Part shown: positions 7,895-17,209 of the stretch, piece by piece
How positions within the stretch are numbered: the first letter of the stretch is position 1
Layout of the letters: each line of letters starts with the position of its first letter
Assembly (NCBI GenBank): GCA_040755975.1
Contig: JBFLZY010000001.1
Span: 1-64,000 of the forward strand
Direction: 5' to 3'
DNA: 64,000 bases
Source of the DNA: JAIMBK01 sp040755975
GTDB taxonomy: Bacteria; Bacillota; Desulfotomaculia; Desulfotomaculales; Nap2-2B
Translations under genes and position numbers: made by a program
Notes under the pieces: model-generated
The model's database searches: none
What the model saw: the letters and a program-made list of their open reading frames with translations, nothing else
What the model was told of the DNA's origin: nothing

Positions 7895-8791
7895 TTATGC
7901 GTACATTCTTCTCAAACACAGCAGCGGGTCGTAAGGCAGGCCGTTTAAACGCACTTCCAGGTGCAGGTGCGGGCCGGTAGAGCGGCCGGTATTACCTACC
8001 CGGGCAATGATCTGCCCTTCTTTGACCCATTGCCCCTCCGTGACTAAAATGGCCGAGGTATGGCCGTATAAGGTGGTCAACCCGCCCCCGTGGTCGATAA
8101 TTATCGTTAAGCCGTAAGTGCCGCGGTCACCGGCAAAAACCACCCGCCCGCTGCGGACGGCCCGAACCGGCTCCCCTTCTTCGGCGGCGATATCCAGCCC
8201 CTCGTGCGGGCGGCCGTCGCGCAGGCCGAAGCCGGAGCTAATCCAACCGGCCACCGGCCAGGCCAGTTCATTTACCGGCAAACCAAGCGCAGGGCTCCAG
8301 GCCGGCAATACGGCGCCCCCTGCGGCGGGGATCAGCAGGCTTTGCCCGGCGAACAACAAATTTTCATCCGCCAGGTTATTTATTCTAACCAGTTCGGCTA
8401 CGGAAACTCCGTAGGAACGGGCGATGCCGATCAGCGTTTCCCCCGACAGCACCCTGTGTTTTAGCACCCCGCCGGGAATGACGAGCTCCTGGCCGGCCTC
8501 GATATAGTCCAGGCCGGCCAGTTTGTTGGCCGCGGCCAGCAGGTTGATTTTTACCCCGAACCTGGCCGCTACGGCAGTAAGGGTATCCCCCGGCTGCACG
8601 AGGTAAACCCGGGGTTCAGAGCCGCCCACCGGGGGCGCGTTGAAATAAGGAACGTCCTCCCTGATGAGCTCGTCCAGCCCGGCCCTGGCCGCAAAATTCC
8701 CCGCCCCGGAGAAGGTCGCCAGGGCGGTCACCGTGATGATTGTCAGCACCTTTTTCCAAACAGCCGTTTTCCTCATCGTTATTCCATCCAT
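7895..8791 (-). CDS. LysM-M23 murein endopeptidase
   Basis: Exported cell-wall hydrolase, about 298 residues. A signal peptide (KKVLTIITVTALATFSGAGNFAARA) leads to two LysM peptidoglycan-binding repeats (YLVQPGDTLTAVAARFGV and HRVLSGETLIGIARSYGV) and a C-terminal M23 zinc endopeptidase domain with the ligand motifs HEGLD and HLHLE. The start may be the ATG at 8791 or at 8776. It lies between rho and the cyclase gene, so a role in growth or sporulation wall remodelling is possible but not shown. Confidence 0.9.
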   Translation of the reverse strand: MDGITMRKTAVWKKVLTIITVTALATFSGAGNFAARAGLDELIREDVPYFNAPPVGGSEPRVYLVQPGDTLTAVAARFGVKINLLAAANKLAGLDYIEAGQELVIPGGVLKHRVLSGETLIGIARSYGVSVAELVRINNLADENLLFAGQSLLIPAAGGAVLPAWSPALGLPVNELAWPVAGWISSGFGLRDGRPHEGLDIAAEEGEPVRAVRSGRVVFAGDRGTYGLTIIIDHGGGLTTLYGHTSAILVTEGQWVKEGQIIARVGNTGRSTGPHLHLEVRLNGLPYDPLLCLRRMYA

Positions 8792-8797
8792 AAAGCA

Positions 8798-8828
8798 CTC
8801 AACCGTACTTCACCAAAGCACGGTTGAG
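8798..8828 (-). terminator. hairpin after rho, possible weak terminator
   Basis: Perfect 9-bp stem CTCAACCGT / ACGGTTGAG with a 13-base loop, just upstream of the peptidase gene. The T-rich tail is short, so it may be an attenuating or processing stem. The rest of 8829-9011 shows only short dispersed words and no gene. Confidence 0.4.
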
Positions 8829-9011
8829 GGCAGTCTGGTTTCGTTATAAATTATTGCCAGAAACAGGGACAATTATACGCTGGTTTGCATTTGCCCAGGC
8901 CCAACATCTCCAGACGCAGAGCTCCAAAGGAAGAAAGCTCAGAATAACCAACAGCCAAAGGTGGATAGTGCTTAATTTTCTGACCTCTGACGTCTGACGG
9001 CCGACGACTGT

Positions 9012-10337
<1,326 letters not shown>

Positions 10338-10537
10338 GGATACCCCCCCCTTTTTTTTCTTACGGGTAGTGCGCAAACCCGTTAATGAACGATCTTCTGG
10401 AGACAGCGGAGCAGTTTGGCAGCTCAAATTTTCGGCAAAAGGGAACGTGCAAGAAGGTGCCAGCTTGTCAAGACAGGAATCTCGCGCGCGGCTTCATCCG
10501 GCAGGCTCTCGTCTTTACTATAAAAATACCACATTTA

Positions 10538-11191
10538 TCAAGCTCTGGCTACGGGTACTTTCGCCCAATCTGCTAAAAATTTCTTGATGCCGAGATCAGT
10601 CAAGGGGTGGGCGAGCATTTGTTTTAACACCTGATAGGGGACCGTGGCGATGTCCGCTCCCGCTTTGGCGGCCAGGAGGACGTGCAGCGGATGCCTGATG
10701 CTGGCGGCAATCACCTGGGAAGGAAAATCGTAGTTCCGGTAAATTTCGACAATATCGGCCACCAGAGCCATGCCGTCGTGGCCGATGTCGTCCAGACGGC
10801 CTACAAAGGGGCTCACAAAAGCGGCCCCCGCCAGCGCGGCCAGAAGAGCCTGGTTGGCTGAAAAAACCAGGGTCACGTTTGTTTTGATCTTTTTTTCGGC
10901 GAGCGCTTTTACCGCTTTAAGGCCTTCACCCGTCACCGGGATTTTGATGACCACGTTTGGATGGATGGCGGCCAGCGCCTCGGCTTCGGCAACCATCTCC
11001 GGCGCCGTGCTGCCGATCACTTCCGCGCTGATCGGTCCGTCCACAATGGCGGCAATTTCCCGAACGACCTGCTGGAAATCCCGCCCTTCCCTGGCGATCA
11101 GCGAGGGATTGGTGGTTACTCCGCTGATTACTCCTAAGGCGTAAGCTTCTTTGATTTCTTTGATATTTGCAGTGTCCAGAAACAGCTTCAT
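10538..11191 (-). CDS. fsa: fructose-6-phosphate aldolase / transaldolase (short type)
   Basis: 217 residues, the length of the FSA/TalC family rather than classical transaldolase. The Schiff-base lysine is Lys83 in VVIKIPVT; GVTTNPSL and KTNVTLVFS are also present. It acts on sugar phosphates in the non-oxidative pentose phosphate route or in related aldol cleavage. It follows fba in the same direction, a pairing common in Firmicutes. Family members differ between aldolase and transaldolase activity, so the exact reaction is open. Confidence 0.9.
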   Translation of the reverse strand: MKLFLDTANIKEIKEAYALGVISGVTTNPSLIAREGRDFQQVVREIAAIVDGPISAEVIGSTAPEMVAEAEALAAIHPNVVIKIPVTGEGLKAVKALAEKKIKTNVTLVFSANQALLAALAGAAFVSPFVGRLDDIGHDGMALVADIVEIYRNYDFPSQVIAASIRHPLHVLLAAKAGADIATVPYQVLKQMLAHPLTDLGIKKFLADWAKVPVARA

Positions 11192-11291
11192 CTTCTTTCA
11201 AAAAGACCTCCTCATAAAACAGCTTATACCATCATTTCCCATCGGTCTGGAATTGTCCGGCTCTGTTTCGGATAATTACATAAAAGGCCGG

Positions 11292-12146
11292 TTATGCTTT
11301 CCCCGCACTCCCGAACAAACGAATTTTATGCCGGATGACTTCCACGGCGGCTTCCCGGGCCGGGCCGAGAATTTTGCGGGGGTCGATTTCATCCGGCTTT
11401 TCGGCGAGCATTTGCCGGATCGTGCCGATAAACGTCTGGCGGATGTCGGTATCGATGTTTATTTTGCGCACACCCCGTTCGATCGCTTCGCGGATGGCCT
11501 CGTCGGGAACGCCCGAAGAACCGTGCAAAACAAGGGGGATCGGCACCAGTGCGCTGATGCGGGCAAGGCGTTCAAAATCCAGCTTCGGCTCACCGCGGTA
11601 GCGCCCGTGGGCGGTGCCGACGGCTACGGCCAGCGCATCCACACCCGTCTGTTCAACAAAAAAGCGCGCTTCTTGCGGATCAGTAAAAAGAGTCTCCCGC
11701 TCGGCCACCGAAAGTTCGTCCTCCGTGCCGCTGATCCTGCCCAGTTCGGCTTCCACGGAAACGCCGGAGCGCCGGGAGGCGGCGACCACTTGCCTGGTCA
11801 GCGCGATATTCTCCTCCAGGGGCAGTCTCGAACCGTCAATCATTACCGAGCTAAAGCCCGCACGCACGCATTCCGCAACCAGGTTTGCGTCCGTACCGTG
11901 ATCTAAATGGAGGGCGAGCGGAACCGAAGCCACCTTTGCAGCCGCCCTGGCCAGGGCGACAAGGTAAGCCAAACCCGCATAGCGAATGGCGCCCTGGGTG
12001 GCCTGGAGAATCACGGGCGCCTTTTCCGCTTCGGCCGCCCGGACGATCGCCTGGACAATTTCCAGGTTGCTGAAATTAAAAGCACCCACGGCGTAACCGC
12101 CGTTTTGTGCCGCCCGCAATAAAACGCTTGCCGCGACAAAAGACAT
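11292..12146 (-). CDS. fba: class II fructose-bisphosphate aldolase
   Basis: 284-residue zinc-dependent aldolase of glycolysis and gluconeogenesis. Key motifs: HLDHGTD, MIDGSRLP, VGTAHGRYRGEPKLDF, LVLHGSSGVPD, and KINIDTD for phosphate binding. The ATG at 12146 overlaps the preceding stop as TAATG, with AGGAAG upstream, which points to coupled translation with the zinc-ribbon gene. Confidence 0.95.
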   Translation of the reverse strand: MSFVAASVLLRAAQNGGYAVGAFNFSNLEIVQAIVRAAEAEKAPVILQATQGAIRYAGLAYLVALARAAAKVASVPLALHLDHGTDANLVAECVRAGFSSVMIDGSRLPLEENIALTRQVVAASRRSGVSVEAELGRISGTEDELSVAERETLFTDPQEARFFVEQTGVDALAVAVGTAHGRYRGEPKLDFERLARISALVPIPLVLHGSSGVPDEAIREAIERGVRKINIDTDIRQTFIGTIRQMLAEKPDEIDPRKILGPAREAAVEVIRHKIRLFGSAGKA

Positions 12147-12799
12147 TAACGCTTCCTCACCTGTTCGTGAATTCCGTCCAAAAACATGATCCCGCTTTGA
12201 ATCAGTTCCAGTTCCTTTATCTTTAACGCCGGGGCAATATCTTCTTCCGTCTCCGCGTAAACCACGCTCACGGCGCCGCATTTCGCGCACCGCAACTCCA
12301 GCCGGTCGGGAAAGATCTCCACTCCTATATTATAATTACCGCACTGGCAGGAAACTAAACCGTCCTCCGCCAGACCAAGGATATGGGTTAAAACCTGATT
12401 CATTACTTCGCTGTTATGAAAATAATCCTCACCGGTGAGCTCATTAAATAATATACCCATTTCTTTCTTTTTGCTTTGGGTTAAGCCTTTAATCTTCTGG
12501 AGAGGGCCGATATACCCCAGCTCTACGCCGGTATCCTGACAGAAAAGGGCGATTATTTCCGGCGCCCACAGCAGGCGCCCTTTAAAGGTGCGCATGTGCA
12601 TGGTCTCGCAGACCACACAGCGCACCTGGACTAAATAATCCGCTTCCTTCTTGGTTACCGCCAGCTTCAACGCCCCGCAAGAGCACCTGATCTGGGCCAA
12701 TCGCCCGTCAGCAAAATCAAAACGCGAAAGCTTGTGATATTCCACCATGCCACATTCAGGACAACGCATGGCCAGCATTGTTTGCGTGGCGACCAACAC
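12146..12799 (-). CDS. uncharacterised protein with several CxxC zinc knuckles
   Basis: 217 residues, start GTG at 12799 with AGGAGG eight bases upstream. It has Cys pairs at CPECG, CSCG, CVVC, CQCG and CAKCG, in two clusters at the ends, separated by a helical middle (LQKIKGLTQSKKKEMGILF). I do not recognise a named family. It sits between spo0F and fba and overlaps fba by one base, suggesting co-expression. A metal-binding or nucleic-acid-binding role is possible only by analogy with zinc ribbons. Confidence 0.8.
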   Translation of the reverse strand: MLVATQTMLAMRCPECGMVEYHKLSRFDFADGRLAQIRCSCGALKLAVTKKEADYLVQVRCVVCETMHMRTFKGRLLWAPEIIALFCQDTGVELGYIGPLQKIKGLTQSKKKEMGILFNELTGEDYFHNSEVMNQVLTHILGLAEDGLVSCQCGNYNIGVEIFPDRLELRCAKCGAVSVVYAETEEDIAPALKIKELELIQSGIMFLDGIHEQVRKR

Positions 12800-12885
12800 A
12801 ACAAAAACCTCCTGTCCCCGCCTGCGCCAATTCGGCTGTTATTCTGCTATTTGATCAATTTCGCCGGATCGCAAGAAAATCCTTT

Positions 12886-13287
12886 TTAGCCGATTTCCTC
12901 AAGATATTTCCTTGTGTAACGGGATTCAATCAGCGAGGCTTTGACCAGTTGCCGGACCTCGTTTAAATCGAAAGGTTTATCTACGTAATGATTTATCCCT
13001 AATTTCTTCGCGCGGGCGGTTATGTCCAGTTCCCCGTAGGCCGTCATCAGAATGATGGGCACATCGTAGTTCAGTTTGCGAATTTCGTAAGCCGTTTCCA
13101 GGCCGCTCATCACGGGCATTTTGTTATCGAGCAAAATGACATCCGGCGTTTTGCGGAGCACCTTTTGAATGGCCTCGGGGCCGGAGGCAGCCAACTCCAC
13201 CCGGTAACCCTCTTCACTGAAAGCTTCGTAAAGCAGCCTGCGAACTCCCGCTTGATCGTCAACGATCAGAAGATCGTAACCACCCAC
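12886..13287 (-). CDS. spo0F: Spo0F-like single-domain response regulator
   Basis: 133-residue stand-alone receiver. The acidic pair is in LIVDDQ, the phosphoacceptor Asp in ILLDNKMP, the conserved Thr in ILMTAYG and the Lys in VDKPFD, exactly the Spo0F pattern. GTG at 13287 is the start, with GGAGG upstream. In the sporulation phosphorelay Spo0F passes phosphate from sensor kinases to Spo0B and Spo0A. The sigma-H-type promoter and the fba neighbour agree with this identity. Confidence 0.9.
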   Translation of the reverse strand: MGGYDLLIVDDQAGVRRLLYEAFSEEGYRVELAASGPEAIQKVLRKTPDVILLDNKMPVMSGLETAYEIRKLNYDVPIILMTAYGELDITARAKKLGINHYVDKPFDLNEVRQLVKASLIESRYTRKYLEEIG

Positions 13288-13440
13288 CTCTTTTTTACCT
13301 CCTTCTTCAAAATACCCGATACGACCCTCTTCCAAAAAAACTAAAGACCAGGCAACCTGCAAAACCAACCAGCCTGAAATCTACCATTCAAGGGGAGTTC
13401 TCCAAAGTGTTATCTTTCTAAATTGCTCGCGTTTTTTAGC

Positions 13441-13467
13441 ATTCGACGGGAAAAAGGAAAATCCTTC
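13441..13467 (-). promoter_or_regulatory. sigma-H-type promoter upstream of spo0F
   Basis: On the minus strand GAAGGATTT (13467-13459) and CGAAT (13445-13441) are separated by 13 bp, an exact fit to the RWAGGAxxT-N13-HGAAT consensus of SigH promoters. It lies about 150 bp upstream of the spo0F start. Confidence 0.65.
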
Positions 13468-13481
13468 CCGGTTGAAAAATT

Positions 13482-14198
13482 TTAAGGGCGCCATCCGGGG
13501 ACGGGCAGGAAAGGCATAAACGAAGCCGCGGTAGCCATTAAGGCTATAACCAGGACGACCCCGCCAACAACAACGGCTCCGACCGGAAGCAAAACCACGG
13601 CGGCAGCTCTGCCGGTGGATAAGGCGTGTTCCTGCCTGATGCCCAAAATTAAGAGGATCATTCCCCAAATTAACACAAGGAAGCCGAACAGGTAAACGAG
13701 CAGGGATAAAGCAAAGCCCCTTACCCCGAAAAGCAAGAGCACCAGGTTAACCGGCACCAGGAAGATCCCCGGGAGGGAGGCCAGGCCGGCCACGGTCCAA
13801 ACTCCCACCGCCCTGCCCCGGCCGCCTAAAAATTCCGCCAGCAGGTGCAACAACGCGCTGTAGGTAAACCACTTGGCGAATTGAAAGGTTAGACCCAGGA
13901 TGACCAGCACCGGCGTCATGGCTTTCACCATCATTACGGCCATGTGAACGGCGGCGGGATTGTGCATCAGGCGGGACATAACCAGGCCGTTCATGAAAGC
14001 GACGAGCAGGTTAACCAGGGTAAAAATTAAAACCGTCTGGCCCAGAGGCAGCCGTTGAACAACCCTGGAAAAAGCGGCGACGGGTTCAAACAGCACTCCG
14101 TAAACCAGTTCCAAAAAGCCCTGGGGCGGCCCGTCTTGCCTGGCGGCAGCATCATTTGCGGCGGGCGCCGGCGGCGCCGATAATTTTTCTTCGTCCAT
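13482..14198 (-). CDS. Yip1-family membrane protein
   Basis: 238 residues. A proline/alanine-rich cytoplasmic N-terminus is followed by GFLELVYGVLFEPVAAF, the usual start of bacterial Yip1 proteins, and five hydrophobic segments. Function unknown; in bacteria these are predicted integral membrane proteins. It starts 16 bp downstream of sppA and is probably co-transcribed with it. Confidence 0.8.
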   Translation of the reverse strand: MDEEKLSAPPAPAANDAAARQDGPPQGFLELVYGVLFEPVAAFSRVVQRLPLGQTVLIFTLVNLLVAFMNGLVMSRLMHNPAAVHMAVMMVKAMTPVLVILGLTFQFAKWFTYSALLHLLAEFLGGRGRAVGVWTVAGLASLPGIFLVPVNLVLLLFGVRGFALSLLVYLFGFLVLIWGMILLILGIRQEHALSTGRAAAVVLLPVGAVVVGGVVLVIALMATAASFMPFLPVPGWRP

Positions 14199-14214
14199 AA
14201 AACAACCCTACTTT

Positions 14215-15204
14215 CTAATTGGCGGTAAAGTGAGCCGGGTAGAGCAGCCAGATGGCGGGGTAAAGCTCGGGCTTCGCCGTGTCCGGCGCTTCCGGCTGCC
14301 CGGCGAGCGCGGCGATCAGGCGCAGAACGTCTCCCAACGCAACTCTTTTGCTGCCGCCGAGCAGTTCCTGCCACAGCCCCCGCGGACCCAGTTCCACGAC
14401 CCGGGGGTCGCGCCCCAGACCGGCCAGCTGGCCCGCAATACCGACGGCCTCGCGGTAATTGCCCAGTTCATCCACCAGCCCGGCTTCCCTGGCCTGGCGG
14501 CCCGTGAAAACCCGTCCGTCGGCGAGGCGCCGGACGTCGGCGAGGTTCATTTTTCTCCCTTCGGCCACGGCGGCCAGGAATTGCTCGTAAATGTCGTCCA
14601 CCATGCCCTGAAAAATGGCGCGCTCCTCCGGCGTTACGGCGCGGGCCGGCGAGCCCATATCCTTGTGGGGGCCGCTTTTAAAGGTTTCCGTCCCGACGCC
14701 TATCTTTTCGTAAAGTCCCCGCAAATCCTGCGTTTGCATGATGACCCCGATACTCCCGGTCAAAGTGCCCGGGTTGGCGATGACTTTATCCGCCCGGGAA
14801 GCAATCCAGTAAGCTCCGGAAGCCGCAACGTCACCCATGGAAGCCACTACTTTTTTCCCGGCCCGGCGCAGACCGTCCACTTCGGCGGCGATTTCCTGCG
14901 CCCCGGAGGCCGTTCCGCCCGGACTGTTCAACCGCAGGACCACCGCTCTTATCCCAGGGTCCCGGGCCGCCGTGCGCAGCCGGTTGATGACGTCTTCCGA
15001 GCCCGTCTGCGTGCCCCAAAAGCCGCTGCTGGTGCGCCCGCACGTGATTACCCCGTTTATCGAAATCACTCCTACGGCCCCGGCCGGGCGGCCGTAAAGC
15101 GCCGCCCCTTCGCCGGCCGTTCGGCGGGCGGCAACGGCCACGCCAATCACCAGCGAAAGGAGCACGATCCCGACCACCACGCCCGCGATTACTTTTCGCT
15201 TCAA
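14215..15204 (-). CDS. sppA: signal peptide peptidase SppA (S49 family)
   Basis: 329-residue membrane-anchored protease that degrades cleaved signal peptides. One N-terminal membrane segment (GVVVGIVLLSLVIGVAVAA), then the S49 domain with the nucleophile Ser in GDVAASGAYW and the general-base Lys in TFKSGPHKDMGS. TTG at 15204 is the start, with AAGGGGTGAG upstream. The prophage target duplication lies 39 bp upstream, so the native promoter is probably on the other side of the prophage. Confidence 0.93.
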   Translation of the reverse strand: MKRKVIAGVVVGIVLLSLVIGVAVAARRTAGEGAALYGRPAGAVGVISINGVITCGRTSSGFWGTQTGSEDVINRLRTAARDPGIRAVVLRLNSPGGTASGAQEIAAEVDGLRRAGKKVVASMGDVAASGAYWIASRADKVIANPGTLTGSIGVIMQTQDLRGLYEKIGVGTETFKSGPHKDMGSPARAVTPEERAIFQGMVDDIYEQFLAAVAEGRKMNLADVRRLADGRVFTGRQAREAGLVDELGNYREAVGIAGQLAGLGRDPRVVELGPRGLWQELLGGSKRVALGDVLRLIAALAGQPEAPDTAKPELYPAIWLLYPAHFTAN

Positions 15205-15242
15205 CTTGTTCTCACCCCTTAAAATAAATAACCGCACCAGAC

Positions 15243-15247
15243 GCAAA
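15243..15247. repeat. target site duplication, left copy
   Basis: GCAAA immediately before the left prophage end; the identical pentamer follows the right end at 51336. Five base pairs is the duplication made by Mu-type transposition. Confidence 0.8.
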
Positions 15248-15269
15248 TGTAATTTCTCATACGAAATGT
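15248..15269 (+). repeat. left terminal sequence of the prophage
   Basis: TGTAATTTCTCATACG matches the right end read inward (TGTAGTTTCACACGCA) at 10 of the first 12 bases. A related site, TGTATTTCTCATGTATC, occurs in reverse orientation at 15478-15494. These are likely transposase binding sites. Confidence 0.75.
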
Positions 15270-15740
15270 AAAGTAAAAGGATGCGGTAAAACCTGGGATT
15301 AAAAGGGAAAAGCCGGGTTTATGAAGGGTTGGATGGGATCGAGAGGTTTTTCATTTTATTTGAAACAAAAAGGCTTGTTGTGGACATTAGTAAAACTATA
15401 TCTGAAAAATGGAATGTTTTACCTGGTAAGTGGTGATTTTTTGTTACCTTTAGGTTTGATTGTTACCCTGTTTTTATGATACATGAGAAATACAGGAATG
15501 GCAAGTGTTACTTGAGGTTACTTATTGTTTGGGTAAGTAAAAAAGTGGGTTTATAAAGGAATGAACTGCTGGTAATTATGGTAATAAATGGGTGGCGACT
15601 AAGGACAAAACTAAGGACAGGTCTTATGACTAAGGACAAACTCTGGATGCCTTATATAGTAATGTATTGCGGGATCGAGGTGGTTTTAAAAATAAACCAA
15701 CTAAGGACATGGGGGAAAAGCCATTTACGTAAATACTATA
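15270..15740. other. noncoding left end with repeated motifs
   Basis: About 470 A+T-rich bases with no convincing gene. ACTAAGGACA occurs four times in the same orientation (15598, 15610, 15629, 15700). TTGTTACC-type words occur near 15441, 15461, 15507 and 15517. A reading frame at 15578-15763 merely translates the repeats and has no ribosome site. A transposase, repressor or replication-enhancer binding region is inferred. Confidence 0.6.
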
Positions 15741-15807
15741 TGACAATTATAGTGTTATTATAAAACAGAAAAAGGTGATGATAAGGGTGGAACCTAATAG
15801 GATTTTT

Positions 15808-15835
15808 AAAAAAAACGACCCTTGCAGAGCAAGGG
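15808..15835 (-). terminator. intrinsic terminator of the DUF2188 gene
   Basis: On the minus strand CCCTTGC-TCT-GCAAGGG is followed by TCG and eight T. It lies 18 bp beyond the stop of the gene at 15854. Confidence 0.85.
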
Positions 15836-15853
15836 TTAGAGTTAATAAGAAGC

Positions 15854-16078
15854 TTATCCACGCGGCGGGAAGGGATCTTTGCCATAGCTATTCCTTTCTC
15901 TAATTCTCCCATCTTCGCCGTGGATGAATAGCTCAGATTGTTCTCTTTGGGCGATTTCACGGCCGATATCAATGGCTTCGGCCTGCGTAGGAACTACTCT
16001 GGTAGCTTTTTCGTTGCCCTCAATTTTTACAGCCCAATCGCCTTCATGGGGAATAATGTGAACATTGCGTTTACTCAT
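15854..16078 (-). CDS. DUF2188 protein
   Basis: 74-residue single-domain protein with the DUF2188 pattern: HIIPHEGDWAVKIEGNEKA, TQAEAIDIGREIAQREQSELFIHGEDGRI, ending in SYGKDPFPP. ATG at 16078 has AAGGAGGTGA eight bases upstream; a possible ATG nine bases earlier has no such spacing. The function of this family is unknown. It sits at the outer edge of the lysogeny region, on the repressor strand, with its own terminator, so it may be expressed in the lysogen. Confidence 0.85.
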   Translation of the reverse strand: MSKRNVHIIPHEGDWAVKIEGNEKATRVVPTQAEAIDIGREIAQREQSELFIHGEDGRIRERNSYGKDPFPPRG

Positions 16079-16141
16079 GGCTTTCACCTCCTTTTAGATA
16101 AATTTGGGATTTTTTAAATATAAGGTTAGGAGGAGATAAAT

Positions 16142-16444
16142 GTGAATATCCCTGAAGAGTTGAAGGTTGGTCCACATATTTATCATGTTGAATTGAGGCA
16201 TGATATTAAGGCTGGCTCTAAGGAATTATATGGGCACGTTTCTTATTATGAGCCACGTGTTATCCAAATAGCTACAAAGTTTGGCGATAAGATAAAAGAC
16301 ATGTCGTTCTTACATGAGCTAATCCATGCGGTATGTGATTTATTTGAGTTAGATCTTCAGGAGCGCCAGGTTAGTTTATTGGCAAAAGGATTATATATGG
16401 TTCTGGAAGATAATGGCTTAGAAATTATAAATACAGTTAAATAG
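16142..16444 (+). CDS. small zincin metallopeptidase (ImmA/IrrE-like)
   Basis: 100 residues with an HExxH zinc site, His58-Glu-Leu-Ile-His62 (SFLHELIHAVCDLF), and a helical tail (LLAKGLYMVLEDNGL). GTG start at 16142 has TTAGGAGG eight bases upstream. Such small metallopeptidases often lie beside phage or ICE repressors and cleave them on induction. This gene converges on the repressor gene, which fits, but cleavage is inference. It lacks a helix-turn-helix domain of its own. Confidence 0.75.
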   Translation: MNIPEELKVGPHIYHVELRHDIKAGSKELYGHVSYYEPRVIQIATKFGDKIKDMSFLHELIHAVCDLFELDLQERQVSLLAKGLYMVLEDNGLEIINTVK

Positions 16445-16504
16445 TTTAAACTATCCAAATTAAAGGTTAACTAATCAACTTTGTTGATGTTAATTATTGT
16501 TAAA

Positions 16505-17026
16505 TTAACCGGCGGATGCTTGAGTGCTATCCTTTTGTTTTTTTTGAGCTTCCACGACGTGTTTTGGGATGGCGATGTCGAATTGGACGGAGGCCCAGGC
16601 TTTTAGACGATCATCTCCGGTGGCCCAAAGATCATAGAGAGTGTTTACCATGCGGTCCAGTTCAGGGTCGCCGGTGTTGGCCTGTGGGACCGGGCGGCCG
16701 GCAGCCACGGCCAGGCCGTGTTCTTTCATTATATTATGCAGGGCGTTCATGACGGCCCGTTCTCCATGGCGGGCCGTCAGAGCTTTATAGAGGTTCTTGA
16801 AGGCATCTTCTGGTGATATAAACATTTCCCCCTGGCCGGTCAGGAGCCAGTTTTCTGAGGCGGAAAACTCATAGGTGATTAGCTTTAATAATTGAGAAGA
16901 TGGTTTTCTTACTCCTTTCTCAAGATTTGAAAGGAATCCTTTGCTTATCCTTAATCTACTTGCAAATTCAATTTGATTAAGTTTGAGACTTTTTCTTAGT
17001 CTTCTTATCCTATCCCCTACATCCAA
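16505..17026 (-). CDS. prophage repressor (XRE family)
   Basis: 173 residues. N-terminal helix-turn-helix (GDRIRRLRKSLKLNQIEFASRLRISKGFLSNLEKG, residues 4-38), followed by a linker and a C-terminal region (AMNALHNIMKEHGLA, DRMVNTLYDLWATGDD) likely for oligomerisation. TTG at 17026 is the start, with GTGGAGG upstream; an in-frame TTG at 17062 would place its start inside the operator. It lies divergent from ner and the transposition genes, as the Mu c repressor does. No LexA-type Ser/Lys peptidase is apparent, so induction may depend on the neighbouring metallopeptidase. Confidence 0.85.
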   Translation of the reverse strand: MDVGDRIRRLRKSLKLNQIEFASRLRISKGFLSNLEKGVRKPSSQLLKLITYEFSASENWLLTGQGEMFISPEDAFKNLYKALTARHGERAVMNALHNIMKEHGLAVAAGRPVPQANTGDPELDRMVNTLYDLWATGDDRLKAWASVQFDIAIPKHVVEAQKKQKDSTQASAG

Positions 17027-17042
17027 AAAACTTTCCTCCACC

Positions 17043-17068
17043 GGAAACTTTTTGATTGACAAGTTTCC
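17043..17068. promoter_or_regulatory. candidate repressor operator
   Basis: GGAAACTT (17043-17050) and AAGTTTCC (17061-17068) form a perfect 8-bp inverted repeat with a 10-bp spacer. It covers the -35 box of the early promoter and the predicted start region of the repressor transcript, so one bound protein could control both directions. Confidence 0.65.
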
Positions 17069-17085
17069 ACTGCATACTTTATAAT
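17056..17085 (+). promoter_or_regulatory. early lytic promoter
   Basis: TTGACA (17056-17061) and TATAAT (17080-17085), both perfect consensus, separated by 18 bp. It points to ner and the transposase genes. Confidence 0.85.
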
Positions 17086-17099
17086 ATACCCATAACCAA
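17071..17099 (-). promoter_or_regulatory. candidate repressor promoter
   Basis: TTGGTT (17099-17094) and TATGCA (17076-17071) on the minus strand with 17 bp spacing, overlapping the early promoter face to face. Weaker match than the early promoter. Confidence 0.45.
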
Positions 17100-17121
17100 A
17101 CAATTTTTAGACAGACCCCCG

Positions 17122-17184
17122 CCTACCACCAGCCTGGCCGGTGGTAGGCAACGGTACCGGCGGCGCCCCCACGCCGCCGGTACC
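17122..17184 (+). promoter_or_regulatory. two hairpins in the early leader
   Basis: CCTACCACC/GGTGGTAGG (17122-17148, perfect 9 bp) is followed by GGTACCGGCGGCG/CGCCGCCGGTACC (17153-17184, perfect 13 bp, 6-base loop). Both lie between the early promoter and the ner ribosome site. There is no T-run, so a simple terminator is unlikely; a regulatory or protective stem is possible. Confidence 0.6.
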
Positions 17185-17209
17185 CTACCCCAACAGAGGA
17201 GGAAACAGT

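Noticed and set aside
15578..15763. 61-codon plus-strand frame in the left end
   Set aside because: It translates the ACTAAGGACA repeats, has no ribosome site and no protein-like pattern.
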